Positions 50,846 through 60,712 of a DNA stretch of 64,000 nt are shown in pieces (position 1 is the first letter of the stretch; each line of letters begins with the position of its first letter). Made by a program: the position numbers and the translations under genes. This DNA comes from Marivita cryptomonadis. Its GTDB lineage: Bacteria > Pseudomonadota > Alphaproteobacteria > Rhodobacterales > Rhodobacteraceae. The stretch covers positions 1 to 64,000 of the forward strand of contig NZ_JFKD01000005.1 in NCBI RefSeq assembly GCF_002115725.1, read 5' to 3'. Below the pieces are notes generated by a model. It was not told the DNA's origin and did not search any database. It saw nothing but the letters and a program-made list of their open reading frames with translations.

Positions 50846-53800
50846 TCATATCGCGAAGGGCGCATCGGATACGCCGACAAGCTGGATCAGGAAGTCGCCA
50901 TCCGTGGCGGAAAGCGCCTCTTCGTAGAAATCATCGCTGCGGGCAAGACCTTCCTCAAGGCTGATCTGGGATCCGTCGAACTCGGACATCACCATGCTTG
51001 CTTCCTCCACATCGGACATGCCGCGCGTAATGGCAAAATGGCTGCCCAAAGCGACCTTGTTCTCAAGATAGGCGGCATCGGCGGCGCTGCCGGTTGCGGC
51101 CTTGGCTCCGGCAAGGATCTCCATGATGAAGGTCGACGGCGTCACCGCAGCATTGCTTTCCAGCAGATCAAGCCAGAACTCGAGACCCGACGCATCGGGC
51201 GCGCGCCCCAGCACGTTCTGATAGACGGTCGAGACGAACTCCGACAGGTCCGCCACATCGCCATAAAGCGCGCGGGTTTCCGGCTGGTCGAAGAAATACC
51301 CGGCGATCTCGCGCAGGCTCATGCCATCAGCAAGCTGGTTGCCCCAGAAGAACAGCCCAACCGCATCGGGCGCCCGGTTGAAATAGGCGATATAGAGCTC
51401 GGTCAGCGTGCCCATCGCGTCGTCGGTCAGCCGCGCCATCCCGTCGAAGAGATCAAGGTCGATCCCGGCTTCGCCAAACGAGGAGCTATGGCTGTCAAAT
51501 TGCAACCGCTCGATATTCCGGATCTGAACTGGCGCACTGTCCAATACCCTGTTTTCCAACCAGACGTCGTCATCCCCAATGCGCAACGAATAAAAAGTCT
51601 GGTTGCCGTCCAGCAAGAGTGTGTCAAAGCCCGTCCCGCCGTCTATCGCGCCAATCAGGCTGTCCGGTTGGATTATATCATCACCCGCTGTTCCAGTTTG
51701 CACTGGGGCGCTAGCCCCCCCGTCCGACCGCTCGGAAAACGGCGCAACCATAGGGCTTGGCAAGGTTGCCAGATTATCGGCGACCCACTCGACGATTTGG
51801 GCGAAGTTGTTGACGACGGCGGGGTGGAGCGTGTTCGGGAGTTGGATGTCTGTGCTTGGGGGCGTTCCATAGAGGGTTGTATAGTGGATGGTTGCGGCGA
51901 GGAAGTAGAGGGTTGGTGTGCCGTGTCCTTCAAGGTCCTGGAACAGGTCCTGGGCGGTGAACTCCGCGATGCCGAGATCGCCAAGCATCTGGGCGATCTG
52001 GGGTCCGGCACTGATCAGGCGGACATCGAGGTCGGGACGGGCGTCGCGGATGATCTCGTGCAGTGCGACCCACCAGCCGTGCCAGTCCCCGGTGAGGTAG
52101 CTGACCCAGTTGCCGAAGGCCTCGGCGCTTGGCGGGAAGCTGTCGGCAAAGGGCTCGAGGCTGGGCCATGTCTCGTAGAGATTGATCGTGGCACCGGGGG
52201 CCTGCCCTTCGACCCATGCGATGATGCGCAGTGCGGCCTCGGCGGGCGAGGAACTGGGATCGGCATAGTCCGGGGCGTCCGGGGCCTGATCCTGGGTGAA
52301 GTTCTCTTCGGAAATGGTGATCTGGTTGATATTGGCGTCAGCGAAGCTCTGGCCGCTTTCGGGGGCCCAAGACGAGGCGACGCCTTCGATCCACAGATGC
52401 GGATTGGGCGGCAGGTTGTCATGCAGGGTGAGCATGCCGGTCTGGATCGAGGTGGCATAGGAGGTGCCGGACGACCCGGCCATCTGCTCCATCCAATGGG
52501 CGACGGAATGTTCGGGGTTGCCATCGGCCAGTGCAAAGAGCCCGGTGCCGAACACGTATTCGCGCACCTCTGCGGTCGGCGCGATATCGGGCTGCCGGGT
52601 TGGCCTCGGCTGTTCAGGCGTCGGCTCGGGTGTGGGCTGCGGTTGGGGTTCGGGACGCGGCTGTGGGGTGACGACCGGTGTGTCGTCCTCGTCCTGCGGG
52701 GTGGGCTCCGGCACGGGGCCGAAGTCGAACGTGGCGTTTCCGACAATCCCGTCCTTCATCGTGGCCGGAGCTGGGTGGCTTTCCATGAACTCCACCACGG
52801 CATCATGACGCGCGGTGCTGTCCTGCAGATGGCGCAGCGACCCCCAGCTGCCCCACTGGCTGGGCTCGGAGACATCGACGAAGGCATTGAAGAGCGTGCC
52901 ACCGGCTGCTTCCCACCCGGCAAGCAGCTCGGTGTAGAGCTGGCCCATGCCGTCGGAGTAGTTCAGGTGGGTGAAGAACTCGGTGAGCAGGTCATTGTTG
53001 ATCCACTGGCCGCTGCCGGCCACATGGGTGCCACCCTCGTACATCACCAGATCGAGACCGTGCGCATCGGCGACGGACTTGTGATAGGCGAACAACTCGA
53101 ACAGGCTGACCAGGGAATCCTCGGCATCTCCGGTGACGGAGCCGTCACGCAGTTCGCGCACGGCAAGGGCCACCGCCTGATCGAAGCGGTGCTCGGCAAA
53201 ATAAGCGTTTGCGGCAGAACCGCTCAGCCCGAGGGAAGCGGCGTCCTGACGGGCCTGCGCCTCGCTCTGGGCAATCCAGTTCAGCACCAGCGGAGCCTTG
53301 GCATCGGTGCCGAGACCGCCGCTGAAATAGCCGGTGATGGCGTAGGTGTCGAAGGACAGATAGGGCGCGGCATTGGCCGGGCTGAGCGCCTGCCAGTTGG
53401 GGGCCTGCAGGATCGATTCCTCCAACCCCGGCCAGCCGGTATGGGTGGCGATGACCTTGACCAACTGATCCTCAGACCCGGCATAAACGCTGTCCAGCAC
53501 CGATGCCATCTCGGCGGCACGGGCGCCGTATTCCTGCATCCAGCCATCGCCAAGGTCCTGCCCAAAGCGCTCCTGTGCATCGGCAGAGGCCTCACGGGCC
53601 TGTTCGAACATCCAGTTCCAGACCTCGTTGGACATCTCGATATGGGCCCGCAGATCGGGGTCGAGATTGTCACGCACATAGGTGGCGAAGTTGCGGATAT
53701 AGGCCTCGTCAGCGTTCCAGGGCATGTTGAACCAAGGCTCGGTGCCGGTGGCATTGGCCAGCGCCACCATCACCTCAAGAGGCACACCTTCAGCATAGCT

Positions 53801-54436
53801 GTAGGTGCCCACGGTGGGGCGGTCGGACCAGCTTTGGACCTGGGAATTGTTGGTCTCCTGCCAATCCATGAAGCGCAGCCCTTGCGCGTCGTTGATCATG
53901 TCGAGCCAGAGCGGGTTGAACAGCGCGCCGGCCTCGAAGGCGGGGATGTATTCCTGTTTGACCACCTCGATATTGCGCAGGTAGTTGCCGGTGTTCTGCG
54001 GATCGGTCCCGGTGATCGAAATGGTGACCATACCTTCGCCGGTGGGCGTGTAGTTGAACCAGATCTCGCCATTGGCCTGCGATATGATGTCGGCGCCGTG
54101 CACATGGATCTCGCCCGCGCCGTCATAGCTCAGTCGGTAGCTGCCCGCCGTATACTGCGCCTCGACCGGCATCTCGGTCAGAATGAAGGTCTCGACCCGA
54201 TCGACACCCGACGGCAGATCAGTGATCCAGCCATTGGCATCCAGCAGCCCCATCGCCCCAAGATCCTCCGAGCCATAGGCCCCCCACTGGTTCTCGCTGT
54301 GCCCCAACCACGGCCGTGCCGTCTTGAACACATCCAGAAACGGTTGCTGAACACTCCAGTCAACAACCCCCCGCAATCCAAAAGAAAGTCCCGCCGCAGA
54401 CGTCTGCGTTCCGAATACATCGGTCAAGGGTTCCAT
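50846..54436 (-). CDS. Large modular protein: glycoside hydrolase-like, SGNH-like and DUF4214 domains
   Basis: 1196 residues from ATG at 54436. Residues 1-570 resemble a clan A glycoside hydrolase: the general acid would be Glu271 (IEMSNEVWNW) and the nucleophile Glu467 (VMYEGGTH). Residues about 575-620 are a Pro/Glu/Thr linker (PQPRPEPQPQPTPEPTPEQP). Residues about 620-900 look like an SGNH-type esterase (YVFGTGLFAL start, ETWPSLEPFAD), though a clear block I Ser is missing. A degenerate RTX-like motif (GTAGDDIIQPDS, GGTGFDTLLLDGN) at about 912-950 and DUF4214 at about 1005-1118 follow. There is no N-terminal signal peptide, so type I secretion is likely. Probable extracellular polysaccharide-active protein. 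Confidence 0.8.
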   Translation of the reverse strand: MEPLTDVFGTQTSAAGLSFGLRGVVDWSVQQPFLDVFKTARPWLGHSENQWGAYGSEDLGAMGLLDANGWITDLPSGVDRVETFILTEMPVEAQYTAGSYRLSYDGAGEIHVHGADIISQANGEIWFNYTPTGEGMVTISITGTDPQNTGNYLRNIEVVKQEYIPAFEAGALFNPLWLDMINDAQGLRFMDWQETNNSQVQSWSDRPTVGTYSYAEGVPLEVMVALANATGTEPWFNMPWNADEAYIRNFATYVRDNLDPDLRAHIEMSNEVWNWMFEQAREASADAQERFGQDLGDGWMQEYGARAAEMASVLDSVYAGSEDQLVKVIATHTGWPGLEESILQAPNWQALSPANAAPYLSFDTYAITGYFSGGLGTDAKAPLVLNWIAQSEAQARQDAASLGLSGSAANAYFAEHRFDQAVALAVRELRDGSVTGDAEDSLVSLFELFAYHKSVADAHGLDLVMYEGGTHVAGSGQWINNDLLTEFFTHLNYSDGMGQLYTELLAGWEAAGGTLFNAFVDVSEPSQWGSWGSLRHLQDSTARHDAVVEFMESHPAPATMKDGIVGNATFDFGPVPEPTPQDEDDTPVVTPQPRPEPQPQPTPEPTPEQPRPTRQPDIAPTAEVREYVFGTGLFALADGNPEHSVAHWMEQMAGSSGTSYATSIQTGMLTLHDNLPPNPHLWIEGVASSWAPESGQSFADANINQITISEENFTQDQAPDAPDYADPSSSPAEAALRIIAWVEGQAPGATINLYETWPSLEPFADSFPPSAEAFGNWVSYLTGDWHGWWVALHEIIRDARPDLDVRLISAGPQIAQMLGDLGIAEFTAQDLFQDLEGHGTPTLYFLAATIHYTTLYGTPPSTDIQLPNTLHPAVVNNFAQIVEWVADNLATLPSPMVAPFSERSDGGASAPVQTGTAGDDIIQPDSLIGAIDGGTGFDTLLLDGNQTFYSLRIGDDDVWLENRVLDSAPVQIRNIERLQFDSHSSSFGEAGIDLDLFDGMARLTDDAMGTLTELYIAYFNRAPDAVGLFFWGNQLADGMSLREIAGYFFDQPETRALYGDVADLSEFVSTVYQNVLGRAPDASGLEFWLDLLESNAAVTPSTFIMEILAGAKAATGSAADAAYLENKVALGSHFAITRGMSDVEEASMVMSEFDGSQISLEEGLARSDDFYEEALSATDGDFLIQLVGVSDAPFAI

Positions 54437-54761
54437 ACCCCACACCCCTCATTCAAAACGCCCCCACGACGGGTGATGCGGAATGAGGAGTGAACGGGGT
54501 GTTAAAGAGCGAATTTACTGAAAATTTGGACTGTCTGCGGACCTGTTCCAGCTCGGCACTTCGAGTGCACCGCATTTGGAACGGGCTTTGAAACAAGGGG
54601 GATTACCCCTGTCGACGCAACTTTGCGGAAACAAAGTGGGGACTTGGGGAAATACAGAGAAATTGATCTATTCGGCGGCTTACATCAAATGCGCCCAATG
54701 TGATCTCATCTTTGGTCGTTGATCACAGCCTATGCCATGGCAATACGAGCCATGGCCTTTG
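54437..54761. other. Intergenic region between the large modular protein and irr
   Basis: A 325-bp non-coding stretch. It must hold the minus-strand promoter of the large protein gene. I noticed TGTGATC (54699) and GATCACA (54721), inverted half-sites 15 bp apart, and a hairpin at 54734-54756 just past the irr stop. No gene is convincing here. Confidence 0.6.
54734..54756 (-). terminator. Probable irr 3' hairpin
   Basis: Two copies of the self-complementary octamer GCCATGGC (54734-54741 and 54749-54756) separated by 7 nt can form an 8-bp stem 5 bp downstream of the irr stop. No U-run follows, so efficiency as an intrinsic terminator is uncertain. Confidence 0.5.
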
Positions 54762-55178
54762 TCAGGTTCGGCGAAGCTTGATCACCACGTTGACGCTGGA
54801 AATCTCTGCGCCTTCCGGTGGGCCGGGAATGCGCGCGATTTCGAGTTCGTCCGCGGGTGCGTCTGTCAGACGCCCCTCGTCTTCCCAGAAAAAATGCGGA
54901 TGGTCATGCGTGTTGGTGTCGAAGTAGCTGCGTGCACCATCGACAGTGACTTCCTGCATCAGCCCTGCATCGCAGAAGGCGCGCAACGTGTTGTACACAG
55001 TGGCCAGCGACACTTGTTCGCCGGTATCCTGCGCGGCCGCGAACAGGCTTTCGGCGGTGACGTGGCGGTTCTTACCATCCCCAACGAGCAGAGATGCGAG
55101 GGCCACGCGCTGCCGCGTCGGGCGCACGCCGCCTTTGGACAGCCAATCGGTTCCGCGGTCGATGGATCGTGAAGACAT
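54762..55178 (-). CDS. irr: Irr-type Fur-family iron/heme-responsive regulator
   Basis: 138 residues from ATG at 55178; upstream in-frame codons are not Fur-like. The N-terminal winged HTH has [20 protein letters not shown] and [20 protein letters not shown]. The dimer domain has [20 protein letters not shown], the His-rich region linked to heme and metal sensing in Irr. The N-terminal heme regulatory motif GCPWHD of Bradyrhizobium Irr is absent, as usual outside that genus. Irr controls iron and heme genes in Alphaproteobacteria. Divergent from fabA. Confidence 0.88.
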   Translation of the reverse strand: MSSRSIDRGTDWLSKGGVRPTRQRVALASLLVGDGKNRHVTAESLFAAAQDTGEQVSLATVYNTLRAFCDAGLMQEVTVDGARSYFDTNTHDHPHFFWEDEGRLTDAPADELEIARIPGPPEGAEISSVNVVIKLRRT

Positions 55179-55351
55179 ACCGGCTTTGCTCCTTGTCACG
55201 TAAGTATATAGGGTGCGAATGGCTCGCAGTTCAAATAAATTTCTTGCAACAACTTGTCTCATGCCGCGTCGAGTGGTGGGCTTGCACGCGCATCGGCCTC
55301 GGTGATAGAGGAAGCGGGATTTCGCCAATCAATCCGGGAGCCTTGTCGAAC

Positions 55352-55861
55352 ATGACCGAATTTCCTCGCAGCTTCGACCGTGACGATCTTTTGAAATGTG
55401 CGCGCGGAGAGCTTTTCGGGCCGGGCAATGCGCAGCTTCCCGAGCCACCCATGCTGATGATGGACCGGATCACAGATATCTCGGGCGATGGCGGGGCGCA
55501 TGGCAAAGGCCATGTCGTGGCCGAGTTCGACATCACCCCTGACCTTTGGTTTTTTGATTGTCACTTTCCGGGCAACCCGATCATGCCGGGCTGCTTGGGG
55601 TTGGATGGTCTGTGGCAATTGACGGGCTTCAACCTTGGTTGGCGGGGCTGGCAAGGGCGCGGCTATGCGCTGGGTGTAGGTGAGGTCAAGCTTACCGGTA
55701 TGGTTCGCCCCGATCGTAAGATGCTGACCTATTACGTCGACTTCACCAAAGCCATCCAGACGCGCCGCCTGACCATGGGGGTTGCCGACGGCCGGGTCGA
55801 GGCCGACGGTGACGTCATCTATCAGGTCAAGGATATGAAAGTCGCTCTGTCCGAGAGCTAA
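55352..55861 (+). CDS. fabA: 3-hydroxyacyl-[acyl-carrier-protein] dehydratase FabA
   Basis: 169 residues from ATG at 55352, standard FabA length. The active-site block [20 protein letters not shown] contains the catalytic His and Asp. [11 protein letters not shown] and [20 protein letters not shown] are also typical. FabA dehydrates 3-hydroxydecanoyl-ACP and isomerises trans-2- to cis-3-decenoyl-ACP, the branch point to unsaturated fatty acids. It diverges from irr and converges with dddL, which separates it from its usual partner fabB. Confidence 0.95.
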   Translation: MTEFPRSFDRDDLLKCARGELFGPGNAQLPEPPMLMMDRITDISGDGGAHGKGHVVAEFDITPDLWFFDCHFPGNPIMPGCLGLDGLWQLTGFNLGWRGWQGRGYALGVGEVKLTGMVRPDRKMLTYYVDFTKAIQTRRLTMGVADGRVEADGDVIYQVKDMKVALSES

Positions 55862-55871
55862 GCTGTCAGGT

Positions 55872-56534
55872 TCACTTCCTTGGTCCCCGGCTGAACACCA
55901 TTTTCTGGTTCGCCAATTTTTCCCGTGCACCTGTCCACGCGTAGCATAAGAGCGCCGGGTTTTGCTCGGCGACGGTGATGCGGTGGCGTTGTTCAGGTGG
56001 ATTGAAGATCAGCGATCCCGGCGCATAAACACCCTGATCGTTCTCGGACACAGCGCCTGACAGGCAGATGTAGCTTTCGGAAATTCCGTCATGTGCATGC
56101 GCGGGATAGGTGCATCCCGGCGCGAATAGAACGAGACCAAGGATCACCTCGTCGGTGATCACTGGTCCGGTAGGGCCGACCAGTTCGGCATAAGCGTATT
56201 TCCGTTCCAAGCCGCGGGGCACTTTTTCATAGCCGTACTGCCAGACCAGATGCCCCTGCACGCTTTCCAGAGCCCGGATAAAGGGCGCGTGCCGCTCCAT
56301 CCGGCCATTGTCCAGCGCACGCCGCCAATGCGCTGTTACCGGCTTACCCAAAGGTTCGTGTTCCTGTACTTCGGCATTCGCCTTGATGACCCGGCTGATG
56401 CCATCGCGGACGGTTTTCTGGTGGCTCCGGATCTTGGCGCTGCCGCCTGCAGACAAGCGTCGATAGAGTTCGTAATAGTCACGCAAGAGATACAGCCAGT
56501 CGGGACGGTCCTGAAGGCGGGGTTGTTCGGTCAT
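55872..56534 (-). CDS. dddL: Dimethylsulfoniopropionate (DMSP) lyase DddL
   Basis: 220 residues, the size of DddL. The N-terminal LYLLRDYYELYRRLSAGGSA, the central RKYAYAELVGPTGPV and a C-terminal cupin match my memory of DddL. Metal and catalytic residues are visible: Tyr143, His146, His148, Glu153 and Tyr155 in TYPAHAHDGISESYICLSGA, plus His184 in EQRHRIT. DddL cleaves DMSP to dimethyl sulfide and acrylate. DddQ is a cupin relative with the same metal motif, but the N-terminus favours DddL. It lies on the opposite strand between fabA and fabB. Confidence 0.88.
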   Translation of the reverse strand: MTEQPRLQDRPDWLYLLRDYYELYRRLSAGGSAKIRSHQKTVRDGISRVIKANAEVQEHEPLGKPVTAHWRRALDNGRMERHAPFIRALESVQGHLVWQYGYEKVPRGLERKYAYAELVGPTGPVITDEVILGLVLFAPGCTYPAHAHDGISESYICLSGAVSENDQGVYAPGSLIFNPPEQRHRITVAEQNPALLCYAWTGAREKLANQKMVFSRGPRK

Positions 56535-56807
56535 GTCTCATCCCTGTCTGACGGGTATCGGGTGCATGCTGTGTCGTGATTCCCAGGGCTTGGCGCAAGG
56601 CGTCAGAGCACTGTAAACGCGGCATCGGGCCAGAATATCGCAGGCACTTTCGCGATTTGTCCCCGATCTGCGCCGGAGTGCTGCGTATAAAGGCATACAG
56701 CGTCAGCATGTTCCTCGATATTCAGGATCGCCCTGTTGCGTCCAATCTGCTTGCTCCTTCCCCCCACCTTCCCCTACACACGCATGCAACAATTGTAAGG
56801 AGCCGTG

Positions 56808-58037
56808 ATGCGCCGTGTTGTCGTGACAGGATTGGGAATTGTTTCGTCTATTGGGAACAATGCCGAAGAGGTGGCCGCGAGCCTGAAAGCAGGCCGGTCC
56901 GGGATCACCGCAAATGCCGATATGGCTGAACATGGATTCCGGTCGCAGGTGGCCGGTGCCATCGACCTTGATGTGTCCGCGCATGTGGACAAGCGCACGC
57001 TGCGGTTCATGGGGCCGGGGGCTGCCTATGCCCATATTGCGATGGGACAGGCGATTGCCGATGCAGGGCTGACACCGGAAGAGGTGGTGAACCCGATGAC
57101 AGGTTTGATCGCTGGATCGGGCGGGCCGTCGACCAGTGCGATGCTGACCGCGCATCAATCCGTGCTGAGCACAGGTGCAACAAAACGGATCGGGCCGTTC
57201 GCGGTGCCGAAAACCATGTCGTCGACTGTCAGCGCCAACCTTGCTACGGCATATCAGATCAAGGGCATGAACTTTTCGATCACCTCGGCCTGCTCGACGT
57301 CGCTGCATTGCATCGGCATGGCGGCACAACAGGTGGCTTTGGGGATGCAGGATGTGATGTTCGCGGGCGGTGGCGAAGAACTGGACTGGACGCTGTCCTG
57401 CCTGTTCGATGCGATGGGCGCCATGTCGTCGAAATACAACGACACACCCGAGAAAGCGTCGCGGGCCTTTGATGCGGGGCGCGACGGGTTCGTGATCTCG
57501 GGCGGTGGCGCGATGGTGGTGCTTGAACCGCTGGAACGCGCGCTGGCACGGGGCGCTACGATCTATGCCGAGGTCACCGGGTTCTCCGCCACCTCGGACG
57601 GTGCTGACATGGTCGCCCCGTCCGGCGAGGGGGGCGAACGCGCGATGCGCGGCGCGCTCAAGACGCTGCCAGAGGGCCGCAAAGTCAGCTATATAAATGC
57701 CCATGGCACTTCGACGCCCGTAGGCGATGTCGGCGAAATCGAAGCTGTGCGGCGTGTCTTTGGCGATGGATCGACACCGCCGGTGAGTTCCACCAAGTCG
57801 ATGACAGGTCACAGCCAAGGCGCCACCGGCGCGCAAGAGGCGATCTACTGCCTGCTCGCGCTGCGGGACGATTTCATCATTCCATCGATCAACGTGGAAA
57901 CACTCGATCCGGCACTGAAGCCGGAAGAGATCGCCACGGCACTGGTGGAAAATGCGGGTCTTGATACGTTGATGACCAATTCCTTCGGGTTTGGCGGCAC
58001 CAATGGGTCGATGTTGTTGTCGAAGTACATGGATTGA
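56808..58037 (+). CDS. fabB: Beta-ketoacyl-[acyl-carrier-protein] synthase I
   Basis: 409 residues from ATG at 56808, with AAGGAG upstream; a GTG one codon earlier is possible. The Cys nucleophile is in [15 protein letters not shown], the two catalytic His are in [13 protein letters not shown] and [13 protein letters not shown]. FabB elongates the unsaturated intermediates made by FabA. fabI follows after 2 bp. Confidence 0.95.
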   Translation: MRRVVVTGLGIVSSIGNNAEEVAASLKAGRSGITANADMAEHGFRSQVAGAIDLDVSAHVDKRTLRFMGPGAAYAHIAMGQAIADAGLTPEEVVNPMTGLIAGSGGPSTSAMLTAHQSVLSTGATKRIGPFAVPKTMSSTVSANLATAYQIKGMNFSITSACSTSLHCIGMAAQQVALGMQDVMFAGGGEELDWTLSCLFDAMGAMSSKYNDTPEKASRAFDAGRDGFVISGGGAMVVLEPLERALARGATIYAEVTGFSATSDGADMVAPSGEGGERAMRGALKTLPEGRKVSYINAHGTSTPVGDVGEIEAVRRVFGDGSTPPVSSTKSMTGHSQGATGAQEAIYCLLALRDDFIIPSINVETLDPALKPEEIATALVENAGLDTLMTNSFGFGGTNGSMLLSKYMD

Positions 58038-58039
58038 AA

Positions 58040-58831
58040 ATGACAGGACAATTGAAGGGCAAGCGCGGCCTGATCATGGGCGTCGCCAATGAGCGGTCCA
58101 TCGCGTGGGGGATCGCAAAGGCGATGGCCGAAGCCGGAGCAGAGCTTGCCTTCACCTATCAGGGCGAAGCCTTTGGGAAACGTCTTGAACCGCTGGCGGC
58201 CAGTGTCGGGTCGGATTTCATGGTCGATGTAGATGTGACGGATGATGCGTCACTCGACACGGCGTTCGAACAACTGGCCGCACGCCGGCCGACGATCGAT
58301 TTTCTTGTTCATGCGATCGCGTTTTCCGACAAGTCGGAACTGCAGGGACGCATCCTTAACACGAGCCGCGCCAACTTTAAGAATTCGCTCGATGTTTCGG
58401 CCTACAGCTTTATCGACGTGGCACGTCGGGCGCACCCGCTCATGGTGGACAACGGCGGTACGCTGCTGACGCTGACCTATATGGGGTCCACCCGCGTGAC
58501 GCCCAGCTACAACGTCATGGGCGTGGCCAAGGCTGCGTTGGAGGCCTCTGTGCGCTATCTGGCGAACGACCTTGGTCCCGAAGGCATCCGCGTCAATGCG
58601 ATCAGCCCCGGTCCGATGAAGACACTTGCCGGGGCGGCGATCGGTGGTGCGCGCAAGACTTACAAGCACACTGATCAGAATGCTCCGCTTCGCTCCAACG
58701 CCACTCTCGAAGCTGTGGGCGGGACAGCGGTGTATCTTGCGTCGGATGCCGGTGCTTGCACCACAGGCGAGATCATTCGCGTCGATGGTGGGTTCCATGT
58801 TTTGGGTATGCCGCAATTCGAGCATCTTTGA
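58040..58831 (+). CDS. fabI: Enoyl-[acyl-carrier-protein] reductase FabI
   Basis: 263 residues from ATG at 58040; a TTG at 58034 would overlap fabB. The SDR-type FabI start KGKRGLIMGVANERSIAWGI is diagnostic. The catalytic Tyr and Lys lie in TRVTPSYNVMGVAKAALEAS. It catalyses the NADH-dependent last step of fatty acid elongation and is the target of triclosan-type inhibitors. It probably shares a transcript with fabB. Confidence 0.95.
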   Translation: MTGQLKGKRGLIMGVANERSIAWGIAKAMAEAGAELAFTYQGEAFGKRLEPLAASVGSDFMVDVDVTDDASLDTAFEQLAARRPTIDFLVHAIAFSDKSELQGRILNTSRANFKNSLDVSAYSFIDVARRAHPLMVDNGGTLLTLTYMGSTRVTPSYNVMGVAKAALEASVRYLANDLGPEGIRVNAISPGPMKTLAGAAIGGARKTYKHTDQNAPLRSNATLEAVGGTAVYLASDAGACTTGEIIRVDGGFHVLGMPQFEHL

Positions 58832-58889
58832 CGTAGTTGGGAACTCTGCCCTGAGTTGATCGTTGTCTTCTGCAAAGGAGACACGTCAA

Positions 58890-59564
58890 ATGACATACAC
58901 GCTGACGCTGCAAAGCATTGAACCCGTGACGCATGACACCCACCATCTGGTGTTCAACAAACCCGATGGTTACGTCTACACGCCCGGCCAGGCCTGCGAT
59001 TTTGCACTTGCCAAGGACGGATGGCGCGACGAGCAGCGCCCGTTCACTTTTACCGGCCTGCCCACCGATGTGACGCTGGAATTCGTCATCAAGTCCTATC
59101 CTGACCATGACGGTGTTACCGAACAGATCGCCAAGATGCAGATGACCGATCAGGTCGAAGTCAGCGATCCGTGGGGCGCCATCGAAGATAAGGGTCCGGG
59201 AGTGTTCATCGCGGGTGGAGCCGGGATCACACCTTTCATCGCTGTGCTGAAACGTCGTTTGCAAACGCATGGCACCTTGAAGGATTGCCACCTCGTCTTT
59301 TCCAACAAGACCGAGGACGACATCATCCTGCGCGATGCTTTCACGTCAATGCCCGGCTTGAACTGCCATTTTGTGGTGACAGATGATCCTGAAAGCGAGC
59401 TTGCGCGGGATCAGATCGACAAGGAGTACCTTGCCCCGATTGTCGCTCAGACGGACGGCCCAATCTACATCTGCGGACCGGAACCGATGATCGACGATAT
59501 CTCCAAGGCGCTAAAGGATTTGAACGTTTCGGACGAGCGGATCGTCACCGAAGACTTGGACTGA
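58890..59564 (+). CDS. FAD-binding flavodoxin/ferredoxin-NADP-type reductase
   Basis: 224 residues from ATG at 58890, with AAGGAG 9 bp upstream; an in-frame start at 58863 is less likely. The FAD domain has RPFTFTGLP (RxFTF motif), and the NAD(P) domain has GVFIAGGAGITPFIAVLKRR and the C-terminal YICGPEPMIDDI. It transfers electrons between NAD(P)H and a partner such as ferredoxin. The FAD-stacking C-terminal extension of classic Fpr is missing. It sits between fabI and the LOV kinase with no clear functional link. Confidence 0.85.
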   Translation: MTYTLTLQSIEPVTHDTHHLVFNKPDGYVYTPGQACDFALAKDGWRDEQRPFTFTGLPTDVTLEFVIKSYPDHDGVTEQIAKMQMTDQVEVSDPWGAIEDKGPGVFIAGGAGITPFIAVLKRRLQTHGTLKDCHLVFSNKTEDDIILRDAFTSMPGLNCHFVVTDDPESELARDQIDKEYLAPIVAQTDGPIYICGPEPMIDDISKALKDLNVSDERIVTEDLD

Positions 59565-59683
59565 TCCCGTCAGTCGAACGTGGTGCAGAGCCGCCCACAC
59601 ATACTGCTGCACAACGTGTGCGGCGCAAAGTGTGGGCGCACGCAGAATGGGACGAGGCCGATTGCCGAACGAGGTACGTGACA

Positions 59684-60706
59684 ATGGACAGAAAAGTGTC
59701 TTTTCAACCCGGAGATATCAGCGAACAAGACGCAACTGCGATCTTCAGTGCGTCGACCGTTGCTATGGTTTTGACCAATCCACGCTTGCCAGACAATCCG
59801 ATTGTCTACGTCAACCGCGCCTTTGAAAGGCTGACCGGGTACACGTCCGAAATGGCTTTGGGCCGCAATTGCCGATTCTTGCAGGGCGAACAAACCTCGT
59901 CTTCGGCTGTGGAAGACCTGCGCAAAGCCATTGAACACCGCGAGGAAGCTTCGACCGTGTTGACGAACGTGCGCGCCAATGGCGAAGCATTTCTAAACGC
60001 GCTCCTGATTTCGCCGGTCACGGACGAGAACGAAGAGCTTGTGTATTTCGTCGGCCTTCAAAGCGAGGTCGAGAACGACAAACAAGCTGAACGGCTCAGG
60101 CAATTCGAAACCGTCATGGCAGAGATCCAACATCGGGTGAAAAACCACCTGTCGATGATCCTTGGCCTGATCCGCATGAAAGCCCGCAACAGCAAGGCGC
60201 CAGAGGAATATAAAGATTTGTCGCGCCGCATCGAAAGCCTTCAATTGCTTTACGAGGAAATGTCGGCGGCCACGTTGGAGCGCAATGACGGCAAAATCAA
60301 ATTGGGCGCATATCTGGGCCGGGTGGCCAACGCAATTGCCTATCTCGACAGTCGTCCCGGAGTGCGCATGAACATCCATGTCGAACCGCTGATGGTCGAC
60401 ACGGAAACCGCCGTGCGCATCGGATTGATCCTGTCCGAAGTTTTGACCAACGCCATGCAACATGCATTCCGTGAGCAGAAATCGGGGCTGGTCGAATTGC
60501 GCGTCATGCGCACCGACAATGGTGGGATGCGCGCAATGGTGACCGATGACGGGGTTGGCTTGCCGGAAGATGTGACATGGCCCAATTCTGACGGGTTGGG
60601 CGGGCGTATCGTTCAGGGGCTGTGCGACGGCTTGCAGGCGTCTCTGCAAGTGACGCGCGGCGCGGTGGGGACGATTGTCACTTTGGATGTGCCGGGCGCC
60701 GAATAG
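59684..60706 (+). CDS. LOV-domain blue-light sensor histidine kinase (HWE/HisKA_2 type)
   Basis: 340 residues from ATG at 59684. Residues 15-130 form a LOV domain with the flavin-reactive Cys63 in LGRNCRFLQG, so FMN adduct formation under blue light is expected. A linker leads to HisKA_2 with His150 in IQHRVKNHLSMILGLIRMKA. The ATPase domain follows with LSEVLTNAMQHAF and DDGVGLPEDV. The architecture matches alphaproteobacterial LOV-HK proteins tied to the general stress response. No response regulator is adjacent. Confidence 0.92.
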   Translation: MDRKVSFQPGDISEQDATAIFSASTVAMVLTNPRLPDNPIVYVNRAFERLTGYTSEMALGRNCRFLQGEQTSSSAVEDLRKAIEHREEASTVLTNVRANGEAFLNALLISPVTDENEELVYFVGLQSEVENDKQAERLRQFETVMAEIQHRVKNHLSMILGLIRMKARNSKAPEEYKDLSRRIESLQLLYEEMSAATLERNDGKIKLGAYLGRVANAIAYLDSRPGVRMNIHVEPLMVDTETAVRIGLILSEVLTNAMQHAFREQKSGLVELRVMRTDNGGMRAMVTDDGVGLPEDVTWPNSDGLGGRIVQGLCDGLQASLQVTRGAVGTIVTLDVPGAE

Positions 60707-60712
60707 CGAGGT

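Noticed and set aside
50564..54493. Open reading frame of 1309 codons on the plus strand
   Set aside because: It is the antisense shadow of the 1196-residue modular protein, which has recognisable domains. The plus-strand translation is low-complexity and family-free, and its start lies inside the riboswitch.
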